NCBI GenBank assembly: GCA_903813345.2
Contig: CAIIXF020000001.1
Coordinates: 47,821,885-47,885,884 of the forward strand
Length of the DNA stretch: 64,000 nt
Origin: Owenia fusiformis
Lineage: Eukaryota; Annelida; Polychaeta; Sabellida; Oweniidae
Reading direction: 5' to 3'
In this document: positions 47,001-57,336 of the stretch, in pieces
Numbering within the stretch: position 1 is the first letter of the stretch
Layout of the letters: every line of letters starts with the position of its first letter
The notes under the pieces: model-generated
The model's database searches: none
What the model was told of the DNA's origin: nothing
The model's input: the letters and a program-made list of their open reading frames with translations, nothing else
Made by a program: the position numbers and the translations under genes

Positions 47001-50000
47001 TTAGGCATAAATGAAGTCCTTTGAAGAAGGATGATATCTATACTTATACAGCTTATAATTATATACTTCTGGTGCTTATAATTATCATAGCTGAGTCTCT
47101 AAAACTCTGGATATCATGATCATCTAGCATGCGATTTTTGTTAGATAATGCAAAGAGCTACACGAACATTACTAATTTGTTATGGATTTGGGTTCCTTGA
47201 ACATTACTTAATATCGAGAAATGATACATTTTATTGGCCTGCGTGGTGCTTATGATAGCTTATAACTAGATATATTAGGAGATATTACACATTTATCTCT
47301 TTCATTCTATGTAATATTGTTTGATGACTTAAAATCAATAGAATGATAATATTCCTAGATAGCATGTACTTACTTAAATGCTTGTCTCATTTCTGCGTCC
47401 TCACACTGGACTTTCATTTTGTCTTCTAACATTGTCAGGAATTCTTTGAAATCAATTCGCCCATTTCCTGAAATAATTCATATAAAAAAACAATTAAAAG
47501 CAACCTTGAAACCATGGGCTACAACAGTAACTGATACATTAACTATTTTATTCCTTACTTTTGCAACCAGGACACTTTTCAGAATAAATCTATCACTATT
47601 TTCTGTTGCAAAATGACCACATATTGGACAAGCAGACATCACTTATTAAAAAACATAAGTAAGAGAAATGGAACTGAAATGCGTTGGGTAAAAGGAAGTT
47701 AATAGAAAAAGACACAAAAACTAACCAACTGTGGCAGAAAATATGAATCCAAGTTTTCTAGAGGTTTCTAGAGGCGACCTTCAAAGAACAAACGCATAAT
47801 AAGCATGTAATCTGCAAAATATATCGGTCGATAAGGCCTTGTAAAATGAGAGGATCTGTGTATATGAAAATCACCAAAAATCATAAAACAAGCAAAAACT
47901 TGAACACCCGCAAATATATTTATGATAAATTCATGAGACCCCTAGACAAACAACAACGAAGAAACAAAGCCATTCTGATTTATCAGAGGCACCGTAGAGA
48001 CTCTGGATCACACAATGAATCAAAGCTAATACGTTAAACGTTTGTTTCGAACCATCGAGAAAGGGAATATCAAAGACAAACAAATTCCACAATAAATTCT
48101 GATTTGGAGGATTGAACCACTTGGTTGAACAATCTCAAATTATTTTGTGACAAATGATCAGCTACTCTCTGTGATTAAGTAAGTAGCTAGTTCTTCACTG
48201 CCTACGTGAATTTCCATCCAATATATCAAATGTGGAACAGCATCGTCGCGTGATCGTCTTCAATAAAGCAATATAGATTTTACCGAAATAGATCTAGTAT
48301 TCAGTAATTGTCAGCTTGATGTAGACCAATGATGAAGATGAGTCACAAAATTAAACTCGAGAATTCGTGTCTTTATAGTTCGTATCTGTATATTCCCAAG
48401 CTTCATTGAATGCTGTGATGAAATTGCAGTTTTCTCGACTAAGAATACCATCACAGTAGCAGTTGCATGAAGTGACGGGAATATGATGAACAACATCAAC
48501 TATCCATCGATTACGATGCCACTTCAGCATTACGTGGTTAATCTTTCAATTAAATGTGACCTTATACCGACTCTAGATTTAATCATTCAGTTTTACACAA
48601 ATCGCTTCACGGATCTTCGGGAAGAAGATGGATTATGCTTCAGAATGATATATCGCGTAAACGACTTGCTGGACGAGAGGGCTATTTATGGGCTAACCAT
48701 CTAGAATTAATTTAAGAGATTGCCGTGGAGTCCTCACATTATTATTTTGTTTGGAGATATATCCATATAATACGACGAATAAATATGGCCGTTCAGAATC
48801 AGAATGGGCTATCAGAAGGGGAAAGATCTAATTATTTGCAAAATGTTTGAAACACGGGTGAGTGCAAAATGACTCCTTTCAATTTATAGCTGAAAGCATA
48901 CAATATTTCGGGAAAATTAGATGAAATCACACATGTTTACGATTCATATAAACGACATCCCAAGATGAAAATCATTTCATATGAATCCAAAGTTTTTGAA
49001 ACACAAATGAACAAGTTATCTCTGATTTATGATTCTATAACATCTTTGGACCCCAATACGCCAACAACAAATTGAAGGCAATGCCCTACCAATAATTCGT
49101 CTTTTGGGATACAATTTTACTTCATATCACTTAAGACACACACCCCGGAGACTACTTTCTTCATCCATAGTTAACCCAGATATTGATCAGAATTCTACTT
49201 GCTTTGGGGATTTTATAATATAATATTCGATTAGAAGCAAAAAAATCTAATAATTTGTCTACTTACGATCTAAGTCTACTTTAGCAAATATTTCATCTAA
49301 TTCTTTGTCTGTAACGCTCTGATGGAATGCTGTCATCACAACCTGGAAAAGAAAAGCGTTTTACATTTAGGGCGTGTGTATCGGGTATCGTTTAATGCTT
49401 TAAAGAGTGATAATTAGAGATTTTCATGATTTAAGCGTCGGACTCTATTATTTTGTAAAAAACAACATGAATGGATTATAGATTCCTTAAACCACCAAAT
49501 GGATGTTGAGGCTTTATGCAAAATTGATAAATGCTTGCTTGCGAGTGTAAGATCAGGTAATACAACCGTATGTGTCAATTATAATATTGAATCTTTCAAC
49601 GAGGTAAGATAGGAAATGGGGGATGATAAAAGTCTCGTCTTTCCATCCACCCTCTAGCCCTTATTAACACTTTTCGAATTACACATCCTGAAATTGTTCG
49701 TATAACTTATTGTCATTACATCCGGAAATTGACTAATTTTTTTACTTTCGCCATATTTGTTAAGACAAGCACCTTACATAGCTATTTGATCTTGATCATT
49801 TACCAGAAATACAGTGTAGGTTGGATCGGACTTATAAGCAGTCTCCATTTCACATTTTAAGCGGTTTGTTGAGAACGGTACTTTGATTTGATTAATATAC
49901 AAGTATAGTAATGCAAGTAAAAACTGGAGCTGGATCATTTTTGAACGCAATGAAACAGAGCAATGGTTTTGTTGCATCCTTGGCTACTTCTTTGCACGTC

Positions 50001-51372
50001 ATGAGCCCCTGACTTAGTCAAATTTGTTACTTTTTAACTCGAATAGTAATTCTTAAAGTTGAAAATTAACGTATTCACATGTGTTCATTCACATACACCC
50101 AATGCCACAAATAGAATGCACTTCATGGGGTTATGGTAATTCATACATTGATAGGTGCCCATTGATACGGAATCGACCATTGAATTATAGTTTTCGTATT
50201 ATAAAACATTGTTAATTATGAAAACTCCCTCAAAAATAGTGGGACTGAGGAGGGATACTTTGATATCGTTCTATGAGTCAGACAGACACTTGTGTTGGTC
50301 TTGACATTTCAAGAACCACACCACAGTCAAATGTAATAAGGTTAGGGTGGATCCATGGGATAATGATTCACCCTTAAGTAATGTGATATGGATTATTGTG
50401 TTCCATGTACTTACACTTGTAATTATTGCGTTAATTTTGCTTTCAATAATATTGTCAGATGTGTGTATAAAGCCAATCATTAATATTAACCAGAACAAAT
50501 TAATTGTAGTACCATATGCTTAAGTGTGTGCACTTGAGCAAGACTGACGTAGGCAATCAAGTTTATAGCTCACATACTTTTAAGTTGGATCTAATCATCT
50601 AATGTCTGCAATCTATTTCAACTTAAAAGCGCATGCTGGTGAATGCTGATCTCGACATGCCTACACTTTGTGATGCCACTCAGTAACAAAACATTCTCAA
50701 GAGGATTCTAGAACCTTACGGTTATTCTAAAATAGTAACTGATGCAAAAATAACTGGATTATGCAAGTAAACAGAACAGAACCAGTCCGTTGCTGCTACC
50801 AGTGATTAATTATATACATAAGTACACGAAACACACACCTTGACTATTATGTTTACAAAATCTACCATGTAAAAATGAAGACAAAACAATGACAAGAAGG
50901 AAAACCAACACACAATATCAACCCAGGCATCCAATCCACAGAACAAAAACAATATAACACGTCATCTGGAATATTATCGATCTTATAGAATTAAAGGAGA
51001 AAATCGTTTCATATATATATACATGTAACGTGCTATAGTATATCATTATCAATCTATTTTTCATTATTTATTATAGGAAACCTTGGGTGTTTGAAGGGAG
51101 AGGAGGGAGAAAAGAGTGACACTTACCTTTAGTTCATCTTTAGTAATTGTCCCATCCTTGTCCTTATCCAGGAGATTGAAGGCGATTCTTAAATCTGAAA
51201 TCAGAGCACACAATTTAAAATCTCCATCAAAGTTCTTCGGGTGCTTGTCCTTCAATTTCAAGAGGATCACCTCCTTGGCTGTTGCCTGTTTCCGTTTTGA
51301 AGTCCCAGATGGAGATGTCGATGATTTCTTTTGATGGGTTTTCGTTGACGTCTTTTTCAAAATAGAAGCCAT
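29021..51372 (-). CDS. Four-module calmodulin-like protein with sixteen EF-hands (one frameshift)
   Basis: Sixteen exons with consensus splice sites join in phase into a 699-residue chain once a 2-base deletion in exon 6 is allowed for. It has a basic Lys/Ser/Thr-rich N-terminus (1-35), then EF loops starting at about 69, 105, 142, 178(degenerate), 224, 260, 303, 338(degenerate), 398, 434, 481, 517, 560, 596(degenerate), 643 and 679. Loops alternate as in calmodulin, giving four calmodulin-like modules (1-213, 215-390, 392-542, 543-699) joined by short linkers. In all four modules a phase-1 intron splits codon 4 of the second loop. No signal peptide or membrane segment is seen, so it is probably a cytosolic calcium sensor or buffer; targets are unknown. 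The Met at 51372 follows an in-frame TAA 21 bases upstream. Linker-like exons at 59.2 and 63.4 kb raise the possibility of more 5' exons. As written in this assembly, exon 6 breaks the frame. Confidence 0.85.
29264..29344 (-). CDS. EF-hand gene exon 15
   Basis: Acceptor TATTTTCCAG, donor GAAG|GTTTGC, phase 1 to 1. EF loop 16 ([11 protein letters not shown]). Read-through past the donor would end 19 codons later and lose the calmodulin-type end. Confidence 0.86.
30270..30461 (-). CDS. EF-hand gene exon 14
   Basis: Acceptor GTGTTTCAG, donor TTAG|GTAAGT, phase 1 to 1. Completes the poorly conserved loop 14 (RVGKVSFHD) and holds loop 15 ([12 protein letters not shown]). Confidence 0.88.
32793..32961 (-). 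CDS. EF-hand gene exon 13
   Basis: Acceptor AATTGCAG, donor AAGA|GTAAGT, phase 0 to 1. EF loop 13 ([12 protein letters not shown]) and the start of loop 14 (DKK). Confidence 0.88.
33207..33381 (-). CDS. EF-hand gene exon 12
   Basis: Acceptor TATTTCAG, donor AAAAA|GTAGGT, phase 2 to 0. Completes loop 11 (NGFIDQKE), holds loop 12 ([12 protein letters not shown]) and the short module 3-4 linker (GDFTTTKK). Confidence 0.88.
33648..33789 (-). CDS. EF-hand gene exon 11
   Basis: Acceptor ACTTTAG, donor GATGG|GTAAGC, phase 1 to 2. Completes loop 10 (NGTIEFNEF) and begins loop 11 (FDKD). Confidence 0.88.
33896..36841. mobile_element. Mariner-like element, copy B, in EF-hand gene intron 10
   Basis: The left end CAGCGCGTATAAAAAACGC and the right end GCGTTTTTTATACGCCCTG are inverted with TA outside both (33894-33895, 36842-36843). 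A minus-strand remnant at 34736-34485 reads [17 protein letters not shown], like a mariner transposase catalytic segment. It is the same family as 18927-19908 but enlarged by a nested G-rich element. Confidence 0.78.
34756..36704. repeat. G-rich satellite, probably a nested element
   Basis: Begins GGCCCGTAAGACAC and ends near GCACCCCC...TCTGACGGCC, an imperfect inverted pair. Inside are about four units of 300-330 bp, each with GAAACATTGAC, GCTATTTG(A/G)TG, TCTGGGCACTTT and a run of 8-16 G. Units start near 35455, 35785, 36083 and 36406. Open frames here are low-complexity artefacts. Confidence 0.7.
36981..37116 (-). CDS. EF-hand gene exon 10
   Basis: Acceptor TATTTTAG, donor GATG|GTAAGA, phase 0 to 1. 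EF loop 9 ([12 protein letters not shown]) and the start of loop 10 (DKD). Confidence 0.88.
37302..37429 (-). CDS. EF-hand gene exon 9 (module 2-3 linker)
   Basis: Acceptor TGTTGTAG, donor ACAG|GTAAAA, phase 1 to 0. Encodes [11 protein letters not shown] followed by a Pro/Thr/Ser-rich spacer of about 25 residues and [10 protein letters not shown]. Confidence 0.83.
37759..37772. repeat. Target-site duplication, left of LINE
   Basis: TACAATGAACCCAC, exactly repeated at 41615-41628 after the A-rich tail. Confidence 0.9.
37773..41375 (+). pseudogene. LINE ORF2: endonuclease-reverse transcriptase, one internal TGA
   Basis: The frame is open from the 5' truncation point ([13 protein letters not shown]) to the stop at 41375 except for a TGA at 40014-40016, in a context (IWT[12 protein letters not shown]) where relatives carry a sense codon. 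Domains in order: the C-terminal part of an APE-type endonuclease ([19 protein letters not shown]), reverse transcriptase ([31 protein letters not shown] at 39705-39716), and a C-terminal CX2CX9HX4C zinc knuckle near 41003-41060. The catalytic N-terminal half of the endonuclease is missing, so it cannot retrotranspose on its own. Confidence 0.92.
37773..41614 (+). mobile_element. 5'-truncated L1/Tx1-like LINE in EF-hand gene intron 8
   Basis: A non-LTR retrotransposon copy bounded by a perfect 14-bp target-site duplication. It is truncated inside the endonuclease domain, carries the rest of ORF2, and ends in an A-rich tail (AATAAATAATGAATATTAAA then A runs). It is antisense to the host gene. 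The exact duplication and a single nonsense codon suggest a fairly recent insertion. Confidence 0.93.
41615..41628. repeat. Target-site duplication, right of LINE
   Basis: TACAATGAACCCAC, identical to 37759-37772. Confidence 0.9.
41655..41799 (-). CDS. EF-hand gene exon 8
   Basis: Acceptor ATTTTGCAG, donor GAAG|GTAATT, phase 0 to 1. EF loop 7 ([12 protein letters not shown]) and degenerate loop 8 ([11 protein letters not shown]). Confidence 0.87.
42559..42671 (-). CDS. EF-hand gene exon 7
   Basis: Acceptor TGATTTAAG, donor AAG|GTATTT, phase 1 to 0. Completes EF loop 6 (NGLIDFGEF) and the central helix to EF 7. Confidence 0.83.
42880..42995. repeat. Two-unit tandem repeat (about 58 bp)
   Basis: The unit contains AATCGTATTG, GCGTATTACATGAAAAAATC and TTGTCCCCGGGAA and occurs twice in a row, with partial units on the edges. 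It lies in EF-hand gene intron 6. Confidence 0.75.
43190..43350. repeat. Imperfect palindrome with a GAGTGAGCGCAGCGAATGAG centre
   Basis: The arms ATCCTATGGTTTT and AAAACCATAGGAT flank ATGAGTGGATAT words and a central GAGTGAGCGCAGCGAATGAG. Similar palindromic designs occur at 1.64-1.71 kb and 57.3-58.9 kb. It is probably a foldback element; an (AT)n run precedes it. Confidence 0.6.
43751..43892 (-). CDS. EF-hand gene exon 6, frameshifted
   Basis: Acceptor TTTTACAG, donor GATG|GTAAGA. The first part reads [15 protein letters not shown] in frame; the second ([14 protein letters not shown]) is in another frame. The exon is 142 bp, while phase 1 to 1 needs 141 or 144. A missing AT in GGATATATGTGTG explains the break. 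Confidence 0.8.
44513..44590 (-). CDS. EF-hand gene exon 5 (module 1-2 linker)
   Basis: Acceptor AATTTCAG, donor ACAG|GTAAAT, phase 1 to 1. Encodes [20 protein letters not shown] and the helix start SKEQVT. Confidence 0.83.
44781..44845 (-). repeat. tRNA-derived SINE head or tRNA pseudogene
   Basis: The minus strand reads TAGAGCACCTGAC, a CCTGA/TCAGG anticodon-like stem, then GTGGGTTCGATTCCCACC (a T-arm with B box GGTTCGATTCC) and a 3' acceptor-like half. The 5' acceptor and D-stem are missing, and the base before the anticodon-like triplet is not T, so it is not a working tRNA. Confidence 0.55.
45688..45726 (+). promoter_or_regulatory. TATA-box core promoter candidate inside EF-hand gene intron 4
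   Basis: TATAAAAGG at 45688-45696 with a CTCAAGG start-like word about 27 bases downstream, on the strand opposite to the host gene. No ORF follows within reach. It could be an old repeat promoter or a non-coding transcript start. Confidence 0.25.
46251..46399 (-). CDS. EF-hand gene exon 4
   Basis: Acceptor CCATTACAG, donor GAAG|GTTAGT, phase 2 to 1. EF loop 3 ([12 protein letters not shown]) and a degenerate fourth loop ([11 protein letters not shown]) lacking most calcium ligands. Confidence 0.87.
47374..47467 (-). CDS. EF-hand gene exon 3
   Basis: Acceptor ATTTCAG, donor TTTAA|GTAAGT, phase 1 to 2. Completes EF loop 2 (NGRIDFKEF). Confidence 0.87.
49267..49342 (-). CDS. EF-hand gene exon 2
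   Basis: Acceptor TTTTCCAG, donor ATC|GTAAGT, phase 0 to 1. Ends inside EF loop 2 (VDLD). Confidence 0.85.
51127..51372 (-). CDS. EF-hand gene exon 1
   Basis: ATG at 51372, donor AAAG|GTAAGT, ends in phase 0. Encodes the Lys/Ser-rich N-terminus and EF loop 1 ([12 protein letters not shown]). A possible acceptor (CTCTTTACAG) lies about 35 bases upstream of the ATG, suggesting a spliced 5' UTR. Confidence 0.82.
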
Positions 51373-54300
51373 ACTTGCTAATGTTGCAGGTTAATGTTTT
51401 ATCTTCTCTGTAAAGAGCTACGGCTGTAGCTTGGCAAGTGTTTGTTTAATAATATATTGCTACGCTGCAGAGTTGTATTACATCCAACTGTAACAATTAA
51501 TTAATCAGTTCACTGTTAATTTTATTGTTTGGTATTTACCCACTTACTGTATAAAACGATATATATCCAGCTAAAATATACTACTATAGACTACATTATG
51601 CATTTCAACAGATGTATCTGATTCAGCCATTTAGTTTCTAAATAAGAAATCAATGCCCTGTTGAATACGTTTATCCAACATGCTACTGTACAGTACTTTA
51701 ACTGGTGTGTATGGTCCATGAATGATTTAAACAAATGAAGCTATATTGAGTTCGCGCATTGTCGGCTCATCAAGTTCAATAGATGTAATCCACATATCGA
51801 TCTGACAGCAGAGTCTGGGTGATTTACTAATCCTCAGTCTATCCACAGTATGGTCAAATTCAATCCGATCCAGTTAACGTAAAGCCTTTAACTGTGAGAT
51901 ACAATCCAATAAACTAAAGATATCCTTTATCAACCGTGACATCAATTACGATATCTAAGAAATCGTCTATATTCTAATATCCTCTATTTCCTCTAGTCGT
52001 TACATTGGCAATTAGGACGACCTCTCGGAAAATGTCAGCCTTCCTGGCCGTGTTATGTTTTCCTGTAGCGCCGGTACAATATTTTCCGTCTAGATCTTAA
52101 GATTTAACTTTTGTTTTCATTCAACATTTTAATGACTTAAAACGAAATAACAATTCGAAATCTCAGCATAACAAGCTTGATATACTGTATAACACTAGGT
52201 ATTCACGTGCATGATTGTACTTAGTTGACAAATTATATTTGTATCGAGATGGCCACTGACATAAAAAAAATTGAACGTCTTCTAGGAAACGAAGAGCAGA
52301 AAAAATATGGGGGCGTTGGTAAGGGATATTAATATCAGGCCTATTAATTAATAAAATGGGTGAAGATAACTTTGCTCAAGAAGTGTGGAGATGGAGAAAG
52401 ATGAAGAATACAGTTGTCTTATGTATCATTCATTAGGAGACAGTATTGAACAAATGGTAATGCTCCTAGGGAGGATGTTGCAGATTGTGTGTAGGTGGGC
52501 TCTAGGGAAGCACAAATGTTCTTCTACAACATAAGACCTGAATCCCATCACATAATTGGTACTGTACTTGTTTATGAGGAGACAATAACGTAAGAAAAGT
52601 GGATTTAGTAGATGTTGCTCTCTATTACCACTATGACCACAAGGAATGGCAAAACACAGAAATGACTTGTTGTTTAGAAACAACAATAAGGCAAAGGAAA
52701 ATAATACATTTTTAACATTACCCTCGTATTTATTTCAAATACATAATACATTAAGTTCATAACAGAATGCATATTGATCTCTGATTCTATATTTATATCT
52801 TGTCAGTAATTTATTTGACGTTGATCTTATTAATCACATTTTGAGGATTTAATAAAATATTAAGAGACGCATTGTTCCTCAAATACTTTGTAATACTAAA
52901 CATTGAATACATCTTCTCCAGTCTAATAATTTACTGATTTTGTTTTCAACCCAACTGTGGAAAGTTCGCCTTACAATTTTTCTTTTTTCTTGGTTGTGTG
53001 AGTTGATAAATTATGCTTCAAGATTCTTTACATACTTCTGGCTGTACATAACAGTCCTATATGCATAATGTAGATATCTCAGAAAAAAATGGAACGGTAT
53101 TACCTGGGGAAATTTCAAAATTAGTTCTTGACGTTTCCAGACCAATTTAGTGGAGCATACCTCATAAACGTTCTTATGTCATACCGTTACAATTTCAGCA
53201 ACAGCATTGACCTTTAAATATAAAACGTTTCTATCAATTTAAGCTAGAAACATAATTTACTACCTATAAAGTATGACATCAGAGATTTAGCCAATCTACC
53301 CCTGTTTTATCGGTTCACCAAAAGGGATCAGGGTTTATCGGAAAGTATCCCTCAAGATCGGTCCTTCGCTGCTTTATAGTAACTCATGTAATACAATGCA
53401 ATGAATACTTTTGATCAGAAAGGTCCATCGTCATGGTGTCTCAGACATGAGATATTATGAACACACAAGTGCCAACCGGAAAATACCAAAGCGTACTAGA
53501 AAAATGACACACTAAAAAGTGCAACGGGTCATAGTAAGGAAAATAAACACCAATATTATCCCCATCTAACATGTAAAGAAACAATAAATTATATCCCCTC
53601 ACCTACCATCCAGGAAATTATCACAATTGGTCCAGGGGTATTTCACTTCTTTCCTGAGTTTAGCATAAATGATGTCCTTTGGAGAAGGATGAGACCACAA
53701 AGCCTTTGGACATTTTATTCATACTGAAGACCATTACAATTCATGTTGAAGAAGAAATACAAATGGGGTAGATTTGGTGATCAGAGAGCCCACATTTTGG
53801 CTATTTCGAGATGTTTTATCTAATCAGCTTTGATTTTATCTGACCGAGTGTTAAATAAACTTGTGGAGAATCAGAGATTATATCATGTTTTATCGGGAGC
53901 ATGTTTCCAGTGAAACAGGAAGCTGTGGTGTCTAAATAGGTCAAACTATCTTAAGTTTCTGATGCCCTCACTATTCATTAAACCAACTCGTGATAATTTC
54001 AAGTGACACGAAAACACTTTTAATTCGGTAAAACTCAAAAAGTCAAAGTGCTAAATTAAATTGCGCATCGATTTTCTCTCGGCACATAATATATCACAGC
54101 ATTCCAGCAAAGGAAGCATCCCGTCCAAAGAGAGCCAGACGCAACTCCACTAATTATGTTAGGAAGCGGTAGTTCGCAATCAGAGGAAATCCATTGCTGT
54201 TGATGTATGATAGGGAGGATCACAAGCTCATGTGTTGGCAAAGTGTAAATCATTTTCCAAGGAAAGGGATGAACAAAAGACATCAACTAGGGAATCAGAT

Positions 54301-54636
54301 CTGACATTATCAGAATATCTCACATCCTGTGTTCTTATCCAACATTTCCCGTCTAGTCAAGCAACATTGTTATTCCCATAAATAAGGTCTAACAGGATTT
54401 ATTTGTTAATCATAGGCTTACACTAATTAAATTGCAGTTTAAACCTTGTTGAACAACTAAGCATGTATGCTTCCCAAGGGACTAATGTATCTCTCTCGCT
54501 GTTAGGCTCATACATATCCACATCTTAGATCTCATTTTGGATGTTATCGTATATCCTTTTTAATTCGGGATTTGGAGTAGATAGTTTGACGATTTCATCC
54601 TTCTTTTCCCTTCTTTTTCTTTCTTCTTCCCTTTTG
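51373..54636. other. Region upstream of the EF-hand gene
   Basis: No repeat structure or clear gene except a possible plus-strand first exon at 52249. It would contain the EF-hand gene promoter if transcription starts near 51.4 kb. No EF-hand loop can be seen on either strand here. Confidence 0.45.
52249..52318 (+). CDS. Possible first coding exon of an unidentified divergent gene
   Basis: ATG in a reasonable context (GAGATGGCC) opens MATDIKKIERLLGNEEQKKY followed by GGV, and a consensus donor G|GTAAGG follows at 52319 (phase 1). The charged helical start and good donor make it look like a first exon, head-to-head with the EF-hand gene. I do not recognise the protein and cannot find its next exon. 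Confidence 0.3.
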
Positions 54637-54733
54637 TAGCCATGCCCAAGTCGGTCTTTTTTACTTATCTTGATTTCTATTAGATAATTCAAAATCAGAT
54701 AAGTACAAAAATACCGACTTGGGCAAGGCTACC
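54637..54733. mobile_element. 97-bp hairpin MITE
   Basis: GTAGCCATGCCCAAGTCGGT and ACCGACTTGGGCAAGGCTAC face each other, with a second internal pairing (ACTTATCTTGATT and AATCAGATAAGT). Twenty-five bases separate it from the next mariner element. Confidence 0.7.
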
Positions 54734-54757
54734 ATTTTGCTATATCATATCATTATA

Positions 54758-55816
54758 CAGGGCGTTCAGTAAGTAAAGCTAATTTTGCTCTCAAACTTTT
54801 ATTTTTTGTCATTTATCTTTCAAATTTTCAGTGAAGAAGCATTTGACATTTTTCTAACTACCCTGAAAAATTAAATAAGATATGATGAATAATAGCAAAA
54901 CAATGGTTGTCATAGTAACGTGAATACGGGTTCTGCGGAGCAATTACTTACTTTAATAAAAATGTTATAATGCAATGAAATTGATTAAGATTAATGCTGC
55001 ATATGTCTTTGTTTGCTATGGCTGAAAGTCACGACAAACATAGCAACAACATACACAAATATGATACCATGGCAACAGTAGTCTATGACATCACAGACAG
55101 ATGATACAACAGATGGAATGATCCAGAATGATCCATCAGACACTGCTCCATGACATCATCAAAATCATGGCTGCCAGGATTGCCAATGGAAGCAAAATGA
55201 ACAATGAAATGAAACAAGATAATGCGCCATCGCATAGGTCGCAAATGGTGCAGGATACTATCCAGAAAACGCTGGAGATGGAGGTTCAAGGCCAGTCAGC
55301 GTATTCTCCTGACAAGGCACCCTGCGATTTTGGGGTATTTTCATGTTTGAAAAATGATCTGCGTGGTAAGATCCACGCAAATATCCATGAGCTTCAGAAT
55401 GCCGTTCAACGTTCGCTGACAAAGAACTTTCCAGATGGCTTCCACAGGATATATCAGAAGTGGATAGAACGACATCAGCTGTGTGTGAAACCTAAGGGGA
55501 ACTACTTTGAACATGATATAGAATGTTAACTTGAAAGTAGAAATGTGGAGTAGCCACAGAACTATGGTTGAAATATAGACAGGACAGAAACTAACGTTAA
55601 CAAAATCTACTATGCTGTGAACTTATAAAATTGCTCCGCAGAACCCGTATTCACGTTACTATGACAACCACCATTTTACTGTTATTCATTATATCTTGAT
55701 CTTTTTTTCAGGATAGTTAGAAAAGTGTCTGATGCTTCTCCACTGAAAATTTGAACGATGATAGACAAGAAATAGAAGTTTGAGAGCAAAATTAGCTTTA
55801 CTTACTGAACGCCCTG
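54758..55816 (+). mobile_element. Internally deleted mariner-like element
   Basis: Long inverted ends (about 190 bp in two blocks) begin CAGGGCGTTCAGTAAGTAAA and are flanked by TA (54756-54757, 55817-55818). The inner block includes TTCTGCGGAGCAATT and its mirror. It encloses the C-terminal part of a transposase. Confidence 0.9.
55128..55529 (+). pseudogene. Mariner transposase, C-terminal fragment
   Basis: An open 133-codon frame reads QDNAPSHRSQMVQDTI, YSPDKAPCDFGVFSCLKNDL and IYQKWIERHQLCVKPKGNYF. These are the second and third catalytic regions of the mariner DDE/D transposase and its C-terminus. The N-terminal DNA-binding part and first catalytic Asp are missing, so it is inactive alone. 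Confidence 0.88.
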
Positions 55817-57336
55817 TACATCAATCAGATATAAGAGGAACCTAATTGTGTACCGATGGAAGAAAGAATATTGTTCCCCAGGACGTGTTCATCTTCGGCC
55901 TCATTACCGGGCATTGTTTTTTATTGTTTGTATCTCTCGTGCACCCTAACCCCCAAGCATCAAGGACACAGGGGGCCCAGAGGCTTAGTGCAGGGTATTC
56001 CTGCATGGTATATATGTACATGTTCATACCTACTGAGGTTCTAGGTACATAGACGTGTCGAAAAAAGCTCGCGCACGCATTGTTACACATTTTGTGGCGT
56101 AATCCAAAGGATCCTCGCTTTTAACATGATAGAATGTGACGTTTTTGAGAAAAATGTACACACATGAAAATCCTTTCGTCCTCCACATTTACCTCTATAT
56201 CTCAAAACATTTAAGACGAATAACTCTGATATCATATATATATTGTTAATGGGCTAGGAGCATCACAAAACACGAATCAATTGATATTTTAGGTGAAATA
56301 AATATACCTGTTGCTGTGCTTGAAAATAGGCGAATGGCGTAAATTAGCCCTATTTTAATGAATTTTGAAAACCTTTCGTCCTCCACCTTTCCATATACAA
56401 CAGAAAACACATACTTTTGTGAACAAAATCAACTATTTATTAATAAACTAGAGTTTAGGAGCAAAATAATCATGTATGATTTATTAAAAATTGATCTCGT
56501 ATTTTTTGTTTAATGTACACCTGAAAAGTTGAAGGTACCAAAAAATGAGCAAAAAAGGTCGCTGTCAACAGATTCTATTTTTCAGACTCTATGACGTCAC
56601 AATATGGGACGCTTACTAAAATTCATCCTTTGAAATAAAACTTCCATCTACCTTTATCAAGACGAAAAATAATAGTATAATAGTCATATATTGTTTGAGT
56701 TATGAGCGTTTAAAGACGAAAAATAATTCAAAATGTAACGTGTCAACATGGGATATTTGCCAGATGTTTGGTAAAAAACTCTTTTTTAAAAACGAACGCA
56801 CAAAAATGTGAACGGAGTGTAGTTGATCTAAAATCTTCATCAAAACAGCTTTAAAATGATATATAACTTTAATTAGAATATTATCTTATAATCCGGGGAA
56901 TCAAAGTTACATTCACGCGATACCCTTAAAAACAAATGCGCCACCTTTTTGCGACACGTCATAACGAGCGGGAATATATACTGTATCTAGCCAAGGCCCG
57001 GGGCGGGATGGGTACACGCTGTATCTATCCCGGTCCGGCTCCTGAAATTTTTTTCACAATTTTTTCAAAATTTTTCCCCTTTTTTCCAAAAAGATTTTTC
57101 ACATTTTTTTTCAAAATTTTTTTTTCACATTTTTTTCAAATATTTTTTTCAATTTTTCAAAATATGAGTTATATGAATTTGAAAATCTCAGAAACTTAAA
57201 AAAAACACTTTATAACACCAAGAAAATGCGTATCTTAAGTATATTTTTGAATTTTGGAACTTTATAAGGTATATGACATACCTAGAACATCAGTAGGTAT
57301 GAAATACATCTGTTATGTACGGTCGGTTTTGGATAT
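55817..57336. other. No gene recognised
   Basis: Short overlapping frames at about 55.84-56.09 kb lie in GC-richer sequence but have no recognisable content. A T/A-rich low-complexity patch (TTTTTTTC words) lies at 57040-57160. Confidence 0.5.

Noticed and set aside
47846-48037. Basic 63-residue plus-strand frame
   Set aside because: Intronic, biased composition, nothing recognisable.
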